64,000 nt of DNA from Trematomus loennbergii (GCA_012861695.1 JAAOOA010000002.1:25116398-25180397); one strand, 5' to 3'; positions 37,701 through 48,320 are shown, counted from the stretch's first letter. Notes: generated by a model from the sequence alone, not told the origin. Numbers and translations are program-made.

Positions 37701-38316
37701 GTATTTCTTATTTCTAGATATATGAGTTTAACCTCTTTGTCTTAAGCAAGTCAAGACCAACATTTGTTTAACTTGCACAGGTTGGACACAGGACTCCACT
37801 GGCCAGGGGTTGCGGAAGATCCTGAGGAAGAGACAGTCACGCTGAACCTCACACCCTGTGACCCATCTGAACCAGAAAACAACTGGCAGGAGGCAGGGAC
37901 GTCAGAGACAAGCACTGTGCAGGTGGAGGTGCTGAAGACCCCCCCCGTGAAGCAGTGTACCACCAAAGAGGTAGGGCAGGAGGCAGGGACGTCAGAGAGC
38001 CAGGTGCCAGAGACAAGCACCGTGCAGGTGGAGGTGCTGAAGACCCCCCCCCCGTGAAGCAGTGCACCATCATAGAGGTGGGGCAGGAGGCAGGGACGTC
38101 AGAGACAGAGACAAGCACTGTGCAGGTGGAGGTGCTGAAGACCCCCCCCCGTGAAGCAGTGTACCACCAAAGAGGTAGGGCAGGAGGCAGGGACGTCAGA
38201 GAGCCAGGTGCCAGAGACAAGCACTGTGCAGGTGGAGGTGCTGAAGACCCCCCCCCGTGAAGCAGTGCACCATCATAGAGGTGGGGCAGGAGGAGCGCCC
38301 CAGCGGGATGATCTGA
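34799..38316 (+). CDS. Unrecognised three-exon gene: zinc-ribbon-like N-terminus and coding VNTR
   Basis: Exon 1 (34799-35011, 71 codons, donor GTATGT) has Cys10-x2-Cys13 and Cys24-x2-Cys27, then a Lys-rich stretch. Exon 2 (36243-36408, acceptor ATTACAG, donor GTGAGA) adds about 55 residues including LEKLHAIGFKPVLLL and KIGTFYEFLCEG. Exon 3 is in phase only from the second of two adjacent AGs (37792), giving LHWPGVAEDPEEE. Four repeats follow, built on QEAGTSE, TSTVQVEVLKTPP and VKQCT. The runs of C within the units are 8, 10, 9 and 9 long. With 8 in each, the units are 90, 105, 96 and 105 bp, all whole codons, and the frame ends at a TGA at 38314. The protein would be nuclear or DNA-binding by guess only. 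I know no named family. Confidence 0.55.
35393..35764. mobile_element. TTAA-flanked MITE in intron 1
   Basis: It starts AGGTAGGGTAGGTAAGTTTG and ends CAAACTTACCTACCCCACCT, with TTAA at 35389-35392 and 35765-35768. At 372 bp it is the complete form of the element truncated at 8158. It lies wholly within the first intron of the zinc-ribbon gene. Confidence 0.75.
36409..37791 (+). other. Intron 2 of the zinc-ribbon gene
   Basis: Intronic sequence with a SINE/LINE-like core near 37354-37395 (CATTTAGCAGACG and TCCAAAGCGACTT, frequent in teleost repeats). No other feature. Confidence 0.4.
37885..38284 (+). repeat. Coding VNTR, four units of 90-107 bp
   Basis: Units start at 37885, 37975, 38082 and 38179. 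Length differences come from an optional 15-bp piece (SQVPE), an optional 6-bp piece, and the C-run. It lies in exon 3 of the gene at 34799. Confidence 0.9.
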
Positions 38317-39009
38317 GACAGGCTACCACCACGGAGGGGCCAGGTAATAAAATAGATAGATGGAATGGGAGGGATGAAACCCTCTTTAATGGTCACACAC
38401 ACAGCACACACAGTGACATTTGTTCTCTGAGATTTGCAGCTTTTATATTTATAAAGTCAAGAGTGTTTTCCGATATCTTCCTAAAAGATTATTGTAGGTA
38501 ACTTGTTGACAAGTCATGCTTCTACAATATCTCAAAACACCTAATTGCACTTCTTGCATTTTTGGGAATAATGATTGGTCCAATAGGTAAATAAAAATAA
38601 CAACAATAGCTTAATCTAAATAACAATTTCACCTACAACTTCATAAATATGAAAGGAAAATGGGATACTTGGGTATGTGTATATCCTTAGGTACTTGGAT
38701 ATAAATAAATATTAAACATTTAGAAAAATACAGTCTTTCATTCCTGAACAGACATGTGGTTACTATATGGTTATACCTTTTTCACACAAAAATGCAAAGC
38801 AACAGCAGGCTTACTATACATTTGATAAATCACAAAATAAAACTCATGTCATTTTGTTTACACACAGAAAGGGTCTTGCATTGTAGCGTTGGGCAGTAGG
38901 TCGATTACATCAAAATGATTTGGCACTTGTCCATATATTGTACGAGAGGTTGATATCATTAATATTGTGGTCTACCTAAAGCAATCCCTGACCCTAGGGT
39001 TTGAAAAGG
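38317..39009. other. Non-coding DNA before the D cluster
   Basis: No gene seen. From 38633 onward the sequence is present inverted at 49812 and leftward. No J segment or 23-RSS was found here on either strand. Confidence 0.5.
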
Positions 39010-39082
39010 GGTTTTTGTCACACAATGTATCACTGTGGGAGCCGCTATATAGAGCACTGTGATACAACTCCATACAAAAACT
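39010..39082 (-). other. IGHD segment with two 12-RSSs (D4)
   Basis: Diversity segments are joined between V and J by RAG1/2 to make the heavy-chain CDR3. On the minus strand: nonamer AGTTTTTGT, 12-bp spacer, heptamer CACAGTG, core CTCTATATAGCGGCTCC (39038-39054), heptamer CACAGTG, 12-bp spacer, nonamer ACAAAAACC. The 3' RSS matches consensus perfectly. The 5' heptamer differs at its fourth base and the nonamer at one base. One core frame reads LYIAA, typical of D. Paired 12-bp spacers exclude TRB and TRD D genes, which have 12/23. Its inverted twin is at 49358-49430. Confidence 0.85.
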
Positions 39083-39825
39083 CCACCCAGTACACTGACT
39101 GACATGACAACACCACATGTTGCTCTGTGTTTGTAATCTTATAATCTAATCTTGTAAAAGGAACCATCAGAGCAATAGTTTTTCTAATCTTTTCTTTTCT
39201 TCATCTGTCGTGTTGCATATACACCTGAACAATGGCTATAAATTATGGGAATGGTGCTAACAAAAGTGTGTAATATCCTCCTAAATTAATGAAGCAGAAT
39301 TACTCAAGCATGTAGATCAAAAGGCTCTGACAGGATTATTCATATTTCAAACTGGGGATATTGTATTCAGGCATGGTGTCCAAAGTGTGGGTTAACCCAG
39401 CAGAAAGGTGTTATTAACACTGTATGTTGGTAGGTCAAGCTTTTTTCTGAAACATTTTTTTAAACATAATTCCTCATATATTTAATTTAAACTGCCACTT
39501 GTACATTTAATATCACCTTGCTTTAGATTCAAGGGATTTGGGGGATTACCTGATCTTCTCTTTCTTGAGGCACAGTGATATTGAGTATTTTAGTTACAGG
39601 GTTTGTAAGGGTCATTAAAAACCTGGAAAAGTCATGGAAATGTAACTAAAGTTGCATCAAATATAATTAGAATTTGATCTAATCGCCGAAATAGTAATAC
39701 TATAATGATAATAAACACTGTATCGTATAGTAATGAAACGTAAAATGGCATTTAACTGTCGAGGTATTTTGCTGGTGAGATTTTTACAATCACCCTCTAG
39801 TCTACAGTTGCTTTAGCCCGTAGAT

Positions 39826-41396
39826 CAGGGGTACTCAAATACAAATCTTAAAGGTCCAAAAAAAATGTTTCAATAAGACAAAGGTCCGTTTATTACGGTT
39901 CAAACTTTTAAACAATTGCAACAAGATTCTTAACACGAGGTTGCAAAAACAAAAATAATCTGTATGCAGCAGTTTCATTGTTATTGTGTCTTGTTCCCTC
40001 AGAGTCGCCGTGTAAGAGCTGCACAGTTATGAATAAAGGCAGCTGCACCCTCTTTCATTCAGCATTCCCATTACTGCTTATAAATGTCTTGCCCCCTTTG
40101 TGTCCACTGAGGTTCGTCATAAAAACTCACAAACACCAGCAACTGAGCATTGTCAGTGGTGTCAGTGGACTCATCCACAGCTAAGGAAATGCACTGTGCA
40201 TTTTTTCCATCACAAAGCTGATTAATCAAATCACCAGCCAGTATTTATGTTCTTCTGGTTGCTGTGGAATCTGAGAGGGGGATTTGCTTGATTTGACCTG
40301 TTATTTCCTCTTTTTGTTTGCCTTCAAACATGGTCTCCATCACTTCAGTCATGCATTATTTTATACTTCAGTTATTATCCGTGGAATGCCCTTACCTACT
40401 GGCCTAGTTCAATCAAAGTGGTTACTTTTTTTTGTGGCAGTGTAGTTTTACACACCGTCTTATTTGACTTTCTCAGGACTTAAAAACTGTTTTTTGGGGG
40501 CAGACCCCCACAAAGAAAAATATATATTTACACACGTAAGGTCATCATCTTAACAGTGTTGTATGCTCATCCGTGAGCAGAGCATCAAGTTGACATGTCT
40601 ATTACAGCTGAATGCGGCGATTACCATTTTGTTCAGCAAGACGCCTCACAAACTTATTAAGATCAACAGCTTTAGTGCGTTTTGATTCAATGCTGAGTAC
40701 AGCCAAACTTGACAGTCTCTTCTCTGTCATTGTAGACCGCAAATACCTCATTCCTTCAGTACTTGGGTCAATCATATTTCCACGCTCGCGCCAGGGCCGG
40801 GGGAGGGGTTACAAGACGTGCATCTTGTGCTGCATTCACATGCACTCGGACATTAGAGGACTTTCTCTCATAAATGTCAGATGAGCCACAACTTTTCTTT
40901 CAAAACAAAGCTGCCAACTGGGTGGCAGCTGGGGTGGCAAGGCCTATTTTTATGCCACCCCGGTAGGTGAAACTAGGCTACTAGCTACAGTACAGATGCA
41001 ACTAGATGAGCTGTAAACTCTCGCTCTGACTCAGACAGGTTGAAAGAGACGACACGACACACGCATTTTTCCCACCAGCATTCCGCGAAGACCCGCCCTA
41101 CTGTGCCTCTGATTCGCAGGCTGTTGGTGGGGGGGGGGGAAACGCTGACGGGATGCTGAATGTGATTGGACCAATGCGTTGACAGACACACACAGACAGT
41201 GGAACAGTCTGATATGCAGAGCGCTGTTTGCAGTGGACATAGCGGAGAATTTTGACTCGTTGCGTTGTGGCGATGTCTCGCAGATAACACAGATAATACA
41301 GATAATACATATGAAAAGTATATATTTGCTCAGAGTCCAGAGACAGTTGTGGTTCGGTCCGGATCCGGACCGGAGTCCGGACTTTGAGGATGCCTG
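39826..41396. mobile_element. hAT transposon between D3 and D4
   Basis: It starts CAGGGGTACTCAAA and ends TTTGAGGATGCCTG, flanked by the 8-bp duplication CCGTAGAT (39818-39825 and 41397-41404). The inverted copy has one uninterrupted site (48935-48942). On the minus strand near 40080-40215 a transposase remnant reads AQCISLAVDESTDTTDNAQL, characteristic of the hAT catalytic region of ZBED5/GTF2IRD2-like elements. No intact ORF. Confidence 0.88.
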
Positions 41397-41610
41397 CCGT
41401 AGATGCTAGTAAGCCTACTATTTGATTTGTTTTAGATAGGCACAACATGTTTCATATGCAGACCTTATTTTCCTGTTCCATGTTAAAATAAACAATTTTC
41501 AGTGGTACCGCTGAGAAAAAGTAATATTTTTGGTCATGGAAAATGAGGTAAAGGTCATGGAAAAGTAATTGAAAATCATTGGTGAAAAAGTGTGTGAACC
41601 CTGTAGTTCA

Positions 41611-41680
41611 GGTTTTTGTATTGCCCAATATCACTGTGGTTGCCATCCCATCCACAGTGCCACACGCTCATACAAAAACC
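41611..41680 (-). other. IGHD segment with two 12-RSSs (D3)
   Basis: On the minus strand: nonamer GGTTTTTGT, 12-bp spacer, heptamer CACTGTG, 14-bp core GATGGGATGGCAAC (41639-41652), heptamer CACAGTG, 12-bp spacer, nonamer ACAAAAACC. All four signal elements match consensus exactly, making this the best D segment here. Frames include DGMA, MGWQ and WDGN. Its inverted twin is at 48660-48729. Confidence 0.9.
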
Positions 41681-41989
41681 GTTGCTTGATACAGTGCATT
41701 GTATTTCTCTCCCTTTTTTCTGCTCTTATTTTTCACCGACTTTCTCTTTTGGTGTTATTTATGTATCTTTTTTAAACATCAAAGCAAATTCCTTTTACCA
41801 TCCTTACCAAATTCTGAATCGTTTTTTGTAAGGTAATTTATAAGCCAATGTTGCCTAACAAAATCCTATGTAGTTGATCACATTATTTTCAATTATCATA
41901 CATCTGTGCTTTTCATGAGGAGGTTATGTAGGTCACATATCTCACCTCCTGGTTTCCTTATTAGCACCACATGTCCTCCAGTGGAAAGG

Positions 41990-43187
41990 GGTTTTTGTCA
42001 CACAATGTATCCAGGGCTCTCGACTAACTTTTTTCACCATCCTCCCGGAACCGTCCCGAAATACAATCTAAGCCGTCCCGAAATTAATGTGGACCGTCCC
42101 GAATTTAAAATATTTGTTTTTCTACATTATCATTAGTTAAAATCATTCAAAGTGACCTTTAACATAAATAAAACATCATACAAATCATTAGATGATAATT
42201 CATCAACCTTTTTATTTGAGTCAATCAGTCAAACACATAAACAAAGGCCAAATATATTTAAAAAAAACACACAAGCGAGAAAGTTGCTCTAATATTGAAT
42301 CCAATCAAGTCCCATCCGATTAACAACAAAATCCAACACTCTGTCCTGAAGACAGAACCCAGAGTAACCACTAACCAGGATGACAGTCTGTAACACAGTC
42401 AGGAGACCTTTACAAACTGCCCCGCCCCCTCGCACACAGGAGAGAGCTCTCTCGTCTGGATTGGAAAGATCGAAAATAAGATCGAAAATACATCATAGAC
42501 GCATTTTGTAGTCTTATTGCATATTAGAAACGGAGTTGGCGAAACTAAAACTGCAATATAATGTTCATGTAGCAATAATACATATGACATATATGTTTTA
42601 AATGTCTCTACCACTGTCTTTAATAATTCCGGCCCGGGGCCCGTTTAATACCGGGGCTCGGTACCCATCCCTACATGGGGAGAGGCGCAGCATATTGCTA
42701 AGGACTACATGCGATGGAGAGTTCTCATCTCAGCTGCAATGACATGTCTGGAAACCCCCTCTCGGGTGCCCCATGCATAGCGCGCCGTCAAAAGCTGCTT
42801 CATAAGTTAAGTTTCGTTTCTCCGCACCGCTCCGGGGTAAAAAAATGGTAGTTACATCACAGCTGTACGGCTGGCTGACAGCTGTAGCTATACGTACTGT
42901 GTGTGTGTGTTTCGCGGGTTGCTAAATGCTTTGTGTGTGTTTATGTTGACAAGGAGGTTTAATAACTGTGTGCTACACAAAACGTGCAGTCAGTTTCATT
43001 TTCATCGCCGTTCGTAGTAGAGTTAGCAGGGTATTTTTATTTTAACTCTCGTCCCAAAATTAATTTGTATCCTCCCAGACCCGATTTTCTTCGGCCCCGG
43101 GACGACGGGAGGTCCTTAAGCTCGAGCCCTGAATGTATCACTGTGGTTGCTATATTCTGCACTGTGATATGACTCCATACAAAAACT
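41990..43187 (-). other. IGHD segment whose 3' RSS is split by a hAT (D2)
   Basis: On the minus strand: nonamer AGTTTTTGT (43179-43187), 12-bp spacer, heptamer CACAGTG, core CAGAATATAGCAAC (43146-43159), heptamer CACAGTG (43139-43145). The 3' spacer then starts but is broken by the hAT at 42012-43131. The remainder of the spacer and the nonamer ACAAAAACC lie at 41990-42011. Removing the element and one target copy gives a 12-bp spacer. As it stands, the heptamer and nonamer are over 1.1 kb apart, so the 3' RSS should not work. Confidence 0.85.
42012..43131. mobile_element. hAT transposon inserted in an RSS spacer
   Basis: It starts CAGGGCTCTCGA and ends TCGAGCCCTG, flanked by the 8-bp duplication AATGTATC (42004-42011 and 43132-43139), which is part of the RSS spacer and first heptamer base. 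Repeated CCGTCCCGAAAT motifs lie at both ends. No transposase ORF. Confidence 0.9.
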
Positions 43188-43801
43188 CCACCCAGCACAC
43201 TGGCTGTCACAACACTCACACTTGCTTTGAACCCTTTCATTTTAGTTGATGATTTTACGATTTAATCCTAGAACAGAATCACCTGTACAAGTGTCTCCTT
43301 TTGTTTAGTTTTTTTAATAATGTAAAAAATATGAGTTTCACTAATACAGTTAAAAGAAAATGCATATACAAACTAAGTATACATGTGAATGAGAAACACA
43401 TTGCATGAAACATGGAAAATAGGCTCTGACAGAAGATTACATATTTTCATACTCATTATATTTTGGTACAGGTATATCATCCTGTTTATCATATTTAAAA
43501 ATACTGCCCAGTCTTTTATAGAACAGAATATATCTTTGTTGTCATCATACAAAGTTTAACGACATTTCTTTGGCATCTCTCACTGCAGTAATGAAAATAG
43601 ACACAAATAAATAAATAAATAAAAGCAGATGTAGCAGCAATGACAGGGTAATGCAATAAAATGTTATAACAATGTGCATATTATTAATTCTTAAGTACTA
43701 CGTTTGTGAAATGTATTCAAACTCACTCTATTTTCTTCAAGTCACAGCTTCCTATAATTGTTTGCATATCTTTCATCTAAAGTTTACGGAGCTTTGCCAG
43801 A
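43188..43801. other. Inter-D spacer
   Basis: Non-coding AT-rich DNA between two D segments. No RSS or gene found. Confidence 0.5.
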
Positions 43802-43871
43802 GGTTTTTGTAACTGTGTCAATCACTGTGGCTGCCCCCGTAGACACAGTGAAACACCACTGTGCAAAAACC
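43802..43871 (-). other. IGHD segment with two 12-RSSs (D1)
   Basis: On the minus strand: nonamer GGTTTTTGC (one mismatch), 12-bp spacer, heptamer CACTGTG, core TCTACGGGGGCAGC (43830-43843), heptamer CACAGTG, 12-bp spacer, nonamer ACAAAAACC. Frames include YGGS and STGA. This is the most 5' of the four minus-strand D segments. It has no copy in the inverted duplication. Confidence 0.88.
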
Positions 43872-43959
43872 TGTGCCACTGTAGCTCATCCCCTTCTCTG
43901 AAGTACACGGCTAATAAAATGGCTACTTTTAAAATGATTCATTTAGATAATTAATAAAA

Positions 43960-45222
43960 AGAAAAATGGGATTGTAATAACCACTGTACATACCTTTTGT
44001 ATTTTATTAATTCACATTGTTCAATGGCCGTACTAAATGACTTTGAACATGCAGAATATTCCAATAATGAAAGTCTTTTAATATTTTTTCAGACACATGA
44101 TACTGTTGATGAGATTTTGTATAGTGCTACTATTATACTGTATGGTATGGCAGCCCACTTTTTACAGTAAATTGACCTCAATATCAACAAAAATTTGAAG
44201 AAATTATTAACCTTAATTCTCATGGCTTTTAAATATTAAGAAAGTTACAGCATAAACATGCATAAACCTTTACCAAAGTGTAGCTGCTTGTCCCTTATTT
44301 ACAATAAACAGCAACACAACAACTATTCTTCTTTTCATTTAAATAATTATGATTTAAAATTATTCCTGGACCGTTTTAAGATTTGAATAATAATCACATT
44401 TTTAAGATTTAGTTAAATGTTTGGGAATGTAGGCTATCAGGGTTTTTTTTCAGCAGCAGTAACATTTATATATATATTCTTCTGAGCCTGAAAATAATAT
44501 TATTTTTAATAAGCTTCACATGGACTGGGGCAAAGAACTGTTGCAAATACTGTCGGATCACACTTTCTTGTAATTGCGATGTAGTTTTAGACAGAAATGT
44601 GCTGTTTTACAGAGTGGGGTCAGTACACTAGAAGCCTGCAGATGGCAGCAAAGCACTATCTTTAAATTAAAAGATCACCACTGTCGAGGCACCTAGAGAT
44701 CAGGCTGCTGCTTTGTTTGCTTACTATCATCAATCACTTTTTGAAATGTTTTTTTTGTCTTCCTAGTCTGGTCCTATTCATTAAATATAAAGTATTTTAG
44801 GCCAAAAAATGTATTGGATTGTAATAATAACCACTGTAGATACTTAAACAAATAACATTGTTCAATGGCAGGACTTACTAACTAGTTGGATTTTGAACAT
44901 GCAGAATATTCCATTGATGAAAGTATTTGACTAACTTTGATATAATGGTGAAAATATGTGTTTCTTGCAGTTAAATGTTAAATGATAGAAATGTGCTCTT
45001 TTTTACAGAGTGGGGTCAGTGCACATAGAAGCCTGTAGATGGCAGCATATCGCTATCTTTAACTTCAAAGGTCACCACTGTCGAGGCACCTGGAGGTCAG
45101 TCTACTCTGCTTTGTTTGCTTACTATCATCACTTTTTGTGGGTTTACTGGGTCATAAAATGCGGAATTCTAAGCAATGTTCTTCCCAGTCTGGTCCTATT
45201 CGTTAAATATAAGGTATTTTTT
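43960..45222. repeat. Diverged tandem duplication beside the D cluster
   Basis: Two partial units (43960-44790 and about 44810-45222) share, in the same order, GATTGTAATAA...CCACTGTA, ACATTGTTCAATGGC, GAACATGCAGAATATTCCA, GAGTGGGGTCAGT and CACCACTGTCGAGGCACC. They contain no RSS or exon that I can support. Confidence 0.65.
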
Positions 45223-45228
45223 TTCAGA

Positions 45229-46436
45229 TCTTACCTCACCGGGAGAACAGAGTACGTCTCCTTGGGCGAGGCTGAGTCGGGTACCCACAACGTCACCTGT
45301 GGTGTCCCTCAGGGATCAGTTCTCGGCCCCACCCTCTTCACACTCTACATGCTCCCCCTTGGCTCTATCATCAGCCGACATGGAGTATCATTCCACTGTT
45401 ACGCTGATGATACCCAACTGTACCTCAGGATCAACCCCACCTCCTCTGCAGCCCTGCCTTCACCCACACTCACTGCCTGCCTGGAGGAGATACAGGCGTG
45501 GATGAAGCAAAACTTCCTGAAACTCAACAGCTCCAAGACCGAAGCCATTATAGTTGGCACCCCACACCAGGTTCAGTCATCCACCATCACCACCATCACC
45601 TTCTCCGGCCAGGACATTACCCTCACCTCAATAGTCACCAACCTGGGTGTTAAAATGGACGCCCATCTCACCTTTGAGGCCCACATTAAACAGCTGTGCA
45701 AGAACTCCTTCTATCACCTCAGGAACATCGCCAAACTCCGCCCCACACTCACTCTGTCCGACGCCGAAAAGCTGGTCCACGCCTTTGTCTCCTCCAGGCT
45801 GGACTACTGCAATGCACTCCTCATCGGGATCCCTAACAAAAGCATCCGGAAGCTCCAGTACATACAGAACAGCGCTGCTAGGATCCTGATGAGGGTGCGC
45901 AAATATGACCACATCACCCCCATCCTTAAAGCACTGCACTGGCTACCCGTAGAACTGAGGATAGAATTCAAGGTCTCCGTCCTCACCCACCAGTGTGTCC
46001 ATGGCACTGCCCCTCCCTACCTCAAGGAACTCCTCACCACCCATACTTCCTTGCGGACCACCCGCTCCAGCAACTCCTACCTGCTCAAACCCCCCAGGAC
46101 TAAGCTCCATACCATGGGAGACCGGGCCTTCTGCTCGGCTGCCCCCAGTCTGTGGAACGCTCTCCCCGACCACATGAGAGCACCACAGAGCGTGGAGGCT
46201 TTTAAAAAAGGCCTCAAAACCCACCTTTTCAAAAGAGCCTTTGCCTAGACCCCTTTTACCATCCTTTTATCTTTATTTTTTTTATTTATTTTTTTTTTAT
46301 TGCTTTTTATTAATTCTACCGTGTTGTGTCATGTCTATTTATACTGTTCCTGCTCACCGCCTGTAGCACTTCGGGATTTGAATTTCAAATATGAAGTGCT
46401 TTATAAATGGAACCCATTATTATTATTATTATTATT
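45229..46436 (+). mobile_element. L2/CR1-type LINE, 5' truncated
   Basis: The open frame (to 46248) begins inside the reverse transcriptase: SYLTGRTEYVSLG, then GVPQGSVLGP and the active-site block HCYADDTQLY, then thumb and C-terminal regions (RLDYCNALLIG, LHWLPVELRI, SLWNALPDHMR). An A/T-rich 3' UTR ends in (ATT)n. TATTTT on both sides may be the target duplication, since the neighbouring diverged duplicate keeps the uninterrupted TATTTTAGGCC. It cannot be active because the endonuclease and RT fingers are missing. Rex1 is an alternative clade. Confidence 0.88.
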
Positions 46437-47320
46437 ATTTTATGCCAAACAACCCGCTTCTTGTATATTGTGGATTTACACAAATAGATCTGCAGACACA
46501 CATGAGCTATATTAGGGTTTATGTCAGGGGGGTTTAGTCATGTGAAGTAGTTATAGTCTGAGGTAATGCATCTCAATTTACATGATGTTACCAAGTTTTA
46601 CTTTTTACTCATGGCTACATTTTAAAACACTACAGCAGCAGTCATAAGGCCCTGTTGTCACACAGGAACCATCCACCTCTTGTTTGCCTTGGATGTCTGG
46701 ATACGGTTCAGTAAAGTTTGGCTGCACTTAAAAAAGCAGAAGAATAACAAAGAAATACATCCTCTTCAGTCATGTGTTTTGTTTATATATAATAAGGACA
46801 TAGACCTTAAGTCCTACTATACCACTAAAAATGGAAAAGATTGATACAGGATATTGTCTGTAGTATCAGTAATAGTATTATTTAATGTTCATCGCTGTGT
46901 CCCATTATGACTAAAATTGACCATTTTGACACCTGTTTTAACATTTGAAAGCTATTGTTGCCATAATTACTGTTTACATTGTAATATCAATAAAAGACCA
47001 AAGTGCATTACAGGTTATCTAGTATGTTGCTAGCAAGTGACGATATAGTTGCCACAGCTAGCTTAAATTATTCAGTATTTTCTCCCTAGCTCTATAATTG
47101 TTTTCCTTAGTCAGTTAATTAAGATGATACAAAATGAACCAAGGCATATTTTAAATGAATTGTACATTTCAAACACTACTGCTAATTGCAACATATAAAT
47201 CAGTTCTAACCTACACACATTCCACCACTGTACACAGTTATACATTTTTATGCATTTAATTTTATTATGCTGACACATTTACAACAGGAACATGGAGAAA
47301 CTGGAGACATATTTGTTTCG
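46437..47320. other. Non-coding DNA
   Basis: No gene, RSS or repeat recognised on either strand. Confidence 0.4.
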
Positions 47321-47323
47321 CAG

Positions 47324-48320
47324 TTAGGTGTGAGATTTCTGAAGAATCTTCATCACGACAATGCGCGTGCTTCTCACAAATATTCCATTCCCTTTCTTGT
47401 TGAAGTTCACTCCGTCTGGGAGATATATGTGTTGTCAAAAAATCTCAGGAGGGATGTTGAATTACTTCACCACCAAGGTTGCCAACAGCCTTTTGCATAA
47501 ATGTGTTGACGCACTTCCTGTCATAGTTGACCTTCCCTGGAGGTCCATTTCTCCACACTTGCCGCTCGGTGATGCAGGAATATGCAATGGCCATTGAAGG
47601 AAACTGTGAATGGAGCTTCATCAATTCATTGTTCATGACTGATGAAAGGTTCATTGCAGGCATTGTTCCCAGGCTGTTGCCGTCATCGTGGATGACCAAA
47701 ATGTCAGGGGTCTCTGAGAGTTTGACAACTCTGCCTGAAAGCGGGGTAGGACTCCCTTCCAGAGCATGCCTCCTGTGCCAAACCATTGAACTTTGACGCC
47801 AAGTCCAAAATTCTCATCGAAGTTTCTCATAGGCTGCAACTTCTCCTCTTTGAACGTAACCAGATCCAATGATCCATATTAGAGTTTTTCCGTTCTTGTC
47901 GACCCCCTGGTTCAGAGATTTCTGCTGGGTCACAGTGGAAGCAGCGTCTTTAGAGGTGCTTGGTAGCATGTAGTGTCTTTCTCCTGTGTAATTACGATAC
48001 TCTTCAACCCCTTTGAGAGGAGAGAGATCTGTGGGCTGTGTTTGCTGCCACTTGAAAGTTCAACAGAAGGCCTTTTGGCCAAAGGTGTGGCTTCCCAGAT
48101 CATCTTTTCAGGTGATGAGATCTTTGGGTTGTTGTGCTGCCCCATGACATTTGACCAGAAGGTCTGTTTACCAAAGGTGTGGCTTCCCAGATCATCTTTT
48201 CAGGTGATGAGATCTTTGGGGTTGTTGTGCTGCCCCATGACATTTGACCAGAAGTACTTTTGGCCAAAGGTGTGGCTTCCCAGATCATCTTTTCAGGTGA
48301 TGAGAACTTTGAGACTGTCG
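47324..48320 (-). pseudogene. SGNH-hydrolase-like protein with N-terminal 31-residue repeats, frameshifted
   Basis: On the minus strand, three repeats built on SSPEKMIWEATPLA and GQMSWGSTTT lead into an SGNH-like domain. Its parts are block I TLIWIIGSGYVQRG, then VQWFGTGGMLWKGVLP, a block with DILVIHDDGNSLG, ERQVWRNG and the closing DGVNFNKKGNGIF, with a stop at 47324. The last motif in active hydrolases is usually DxxH; here Asn replaces His. Frame shifts of one base occur near 47945, 47800 and 47450. Similar domains occur in uncharacterised fish and frog proteins and in some retroelement ORFs. Gene decay and sequence error are both possible. Confidence 0.55.
48081..48310 (-). repeat. 93-bp tandem repeat, three units
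   Basis: AAAGGTGTGGCTTCCCAG occurs at 48081, 48173 and 48266. The 93-bp period is 31 codons, and one unit is 92 bp from a one-base loss in a G run. It encodes the repeat part of the SGNH-like protein and ends where the inverted duplication begins. Confidence 0.9.

Larger units (their letters stand above)
38633..41998. repeat. Inverted duplication, copy 1 (D3 and D4)
   Basis: Apart from the hAT at 39826-41396, this region is the reverse complement of 48332-49812 at very high identity. The duplication carries two D segments and part of a third RSS. Confidence 0.93.

Noticed and set aside
37906..38240. CACTGTG heptamers inside the VNTR
   Set aside because: No nonamer at 12 or 23 bp; they are part of the coding repeat (TSTVQ).
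39572..39600. CACAGTG at 39572 as an RSS
   Set aside because: The base run 12 bp away is not nonamer-like, and nothing fits at 23 bp.
41611..41680. Pre-microRNA-like hairpin (GGTTTTTGTA ... TACAAAAACC)
   Set aside because: The symmetry is explained by two opposed RSSs with exact 12-bp spacers; the same architecture recurs around different cores.
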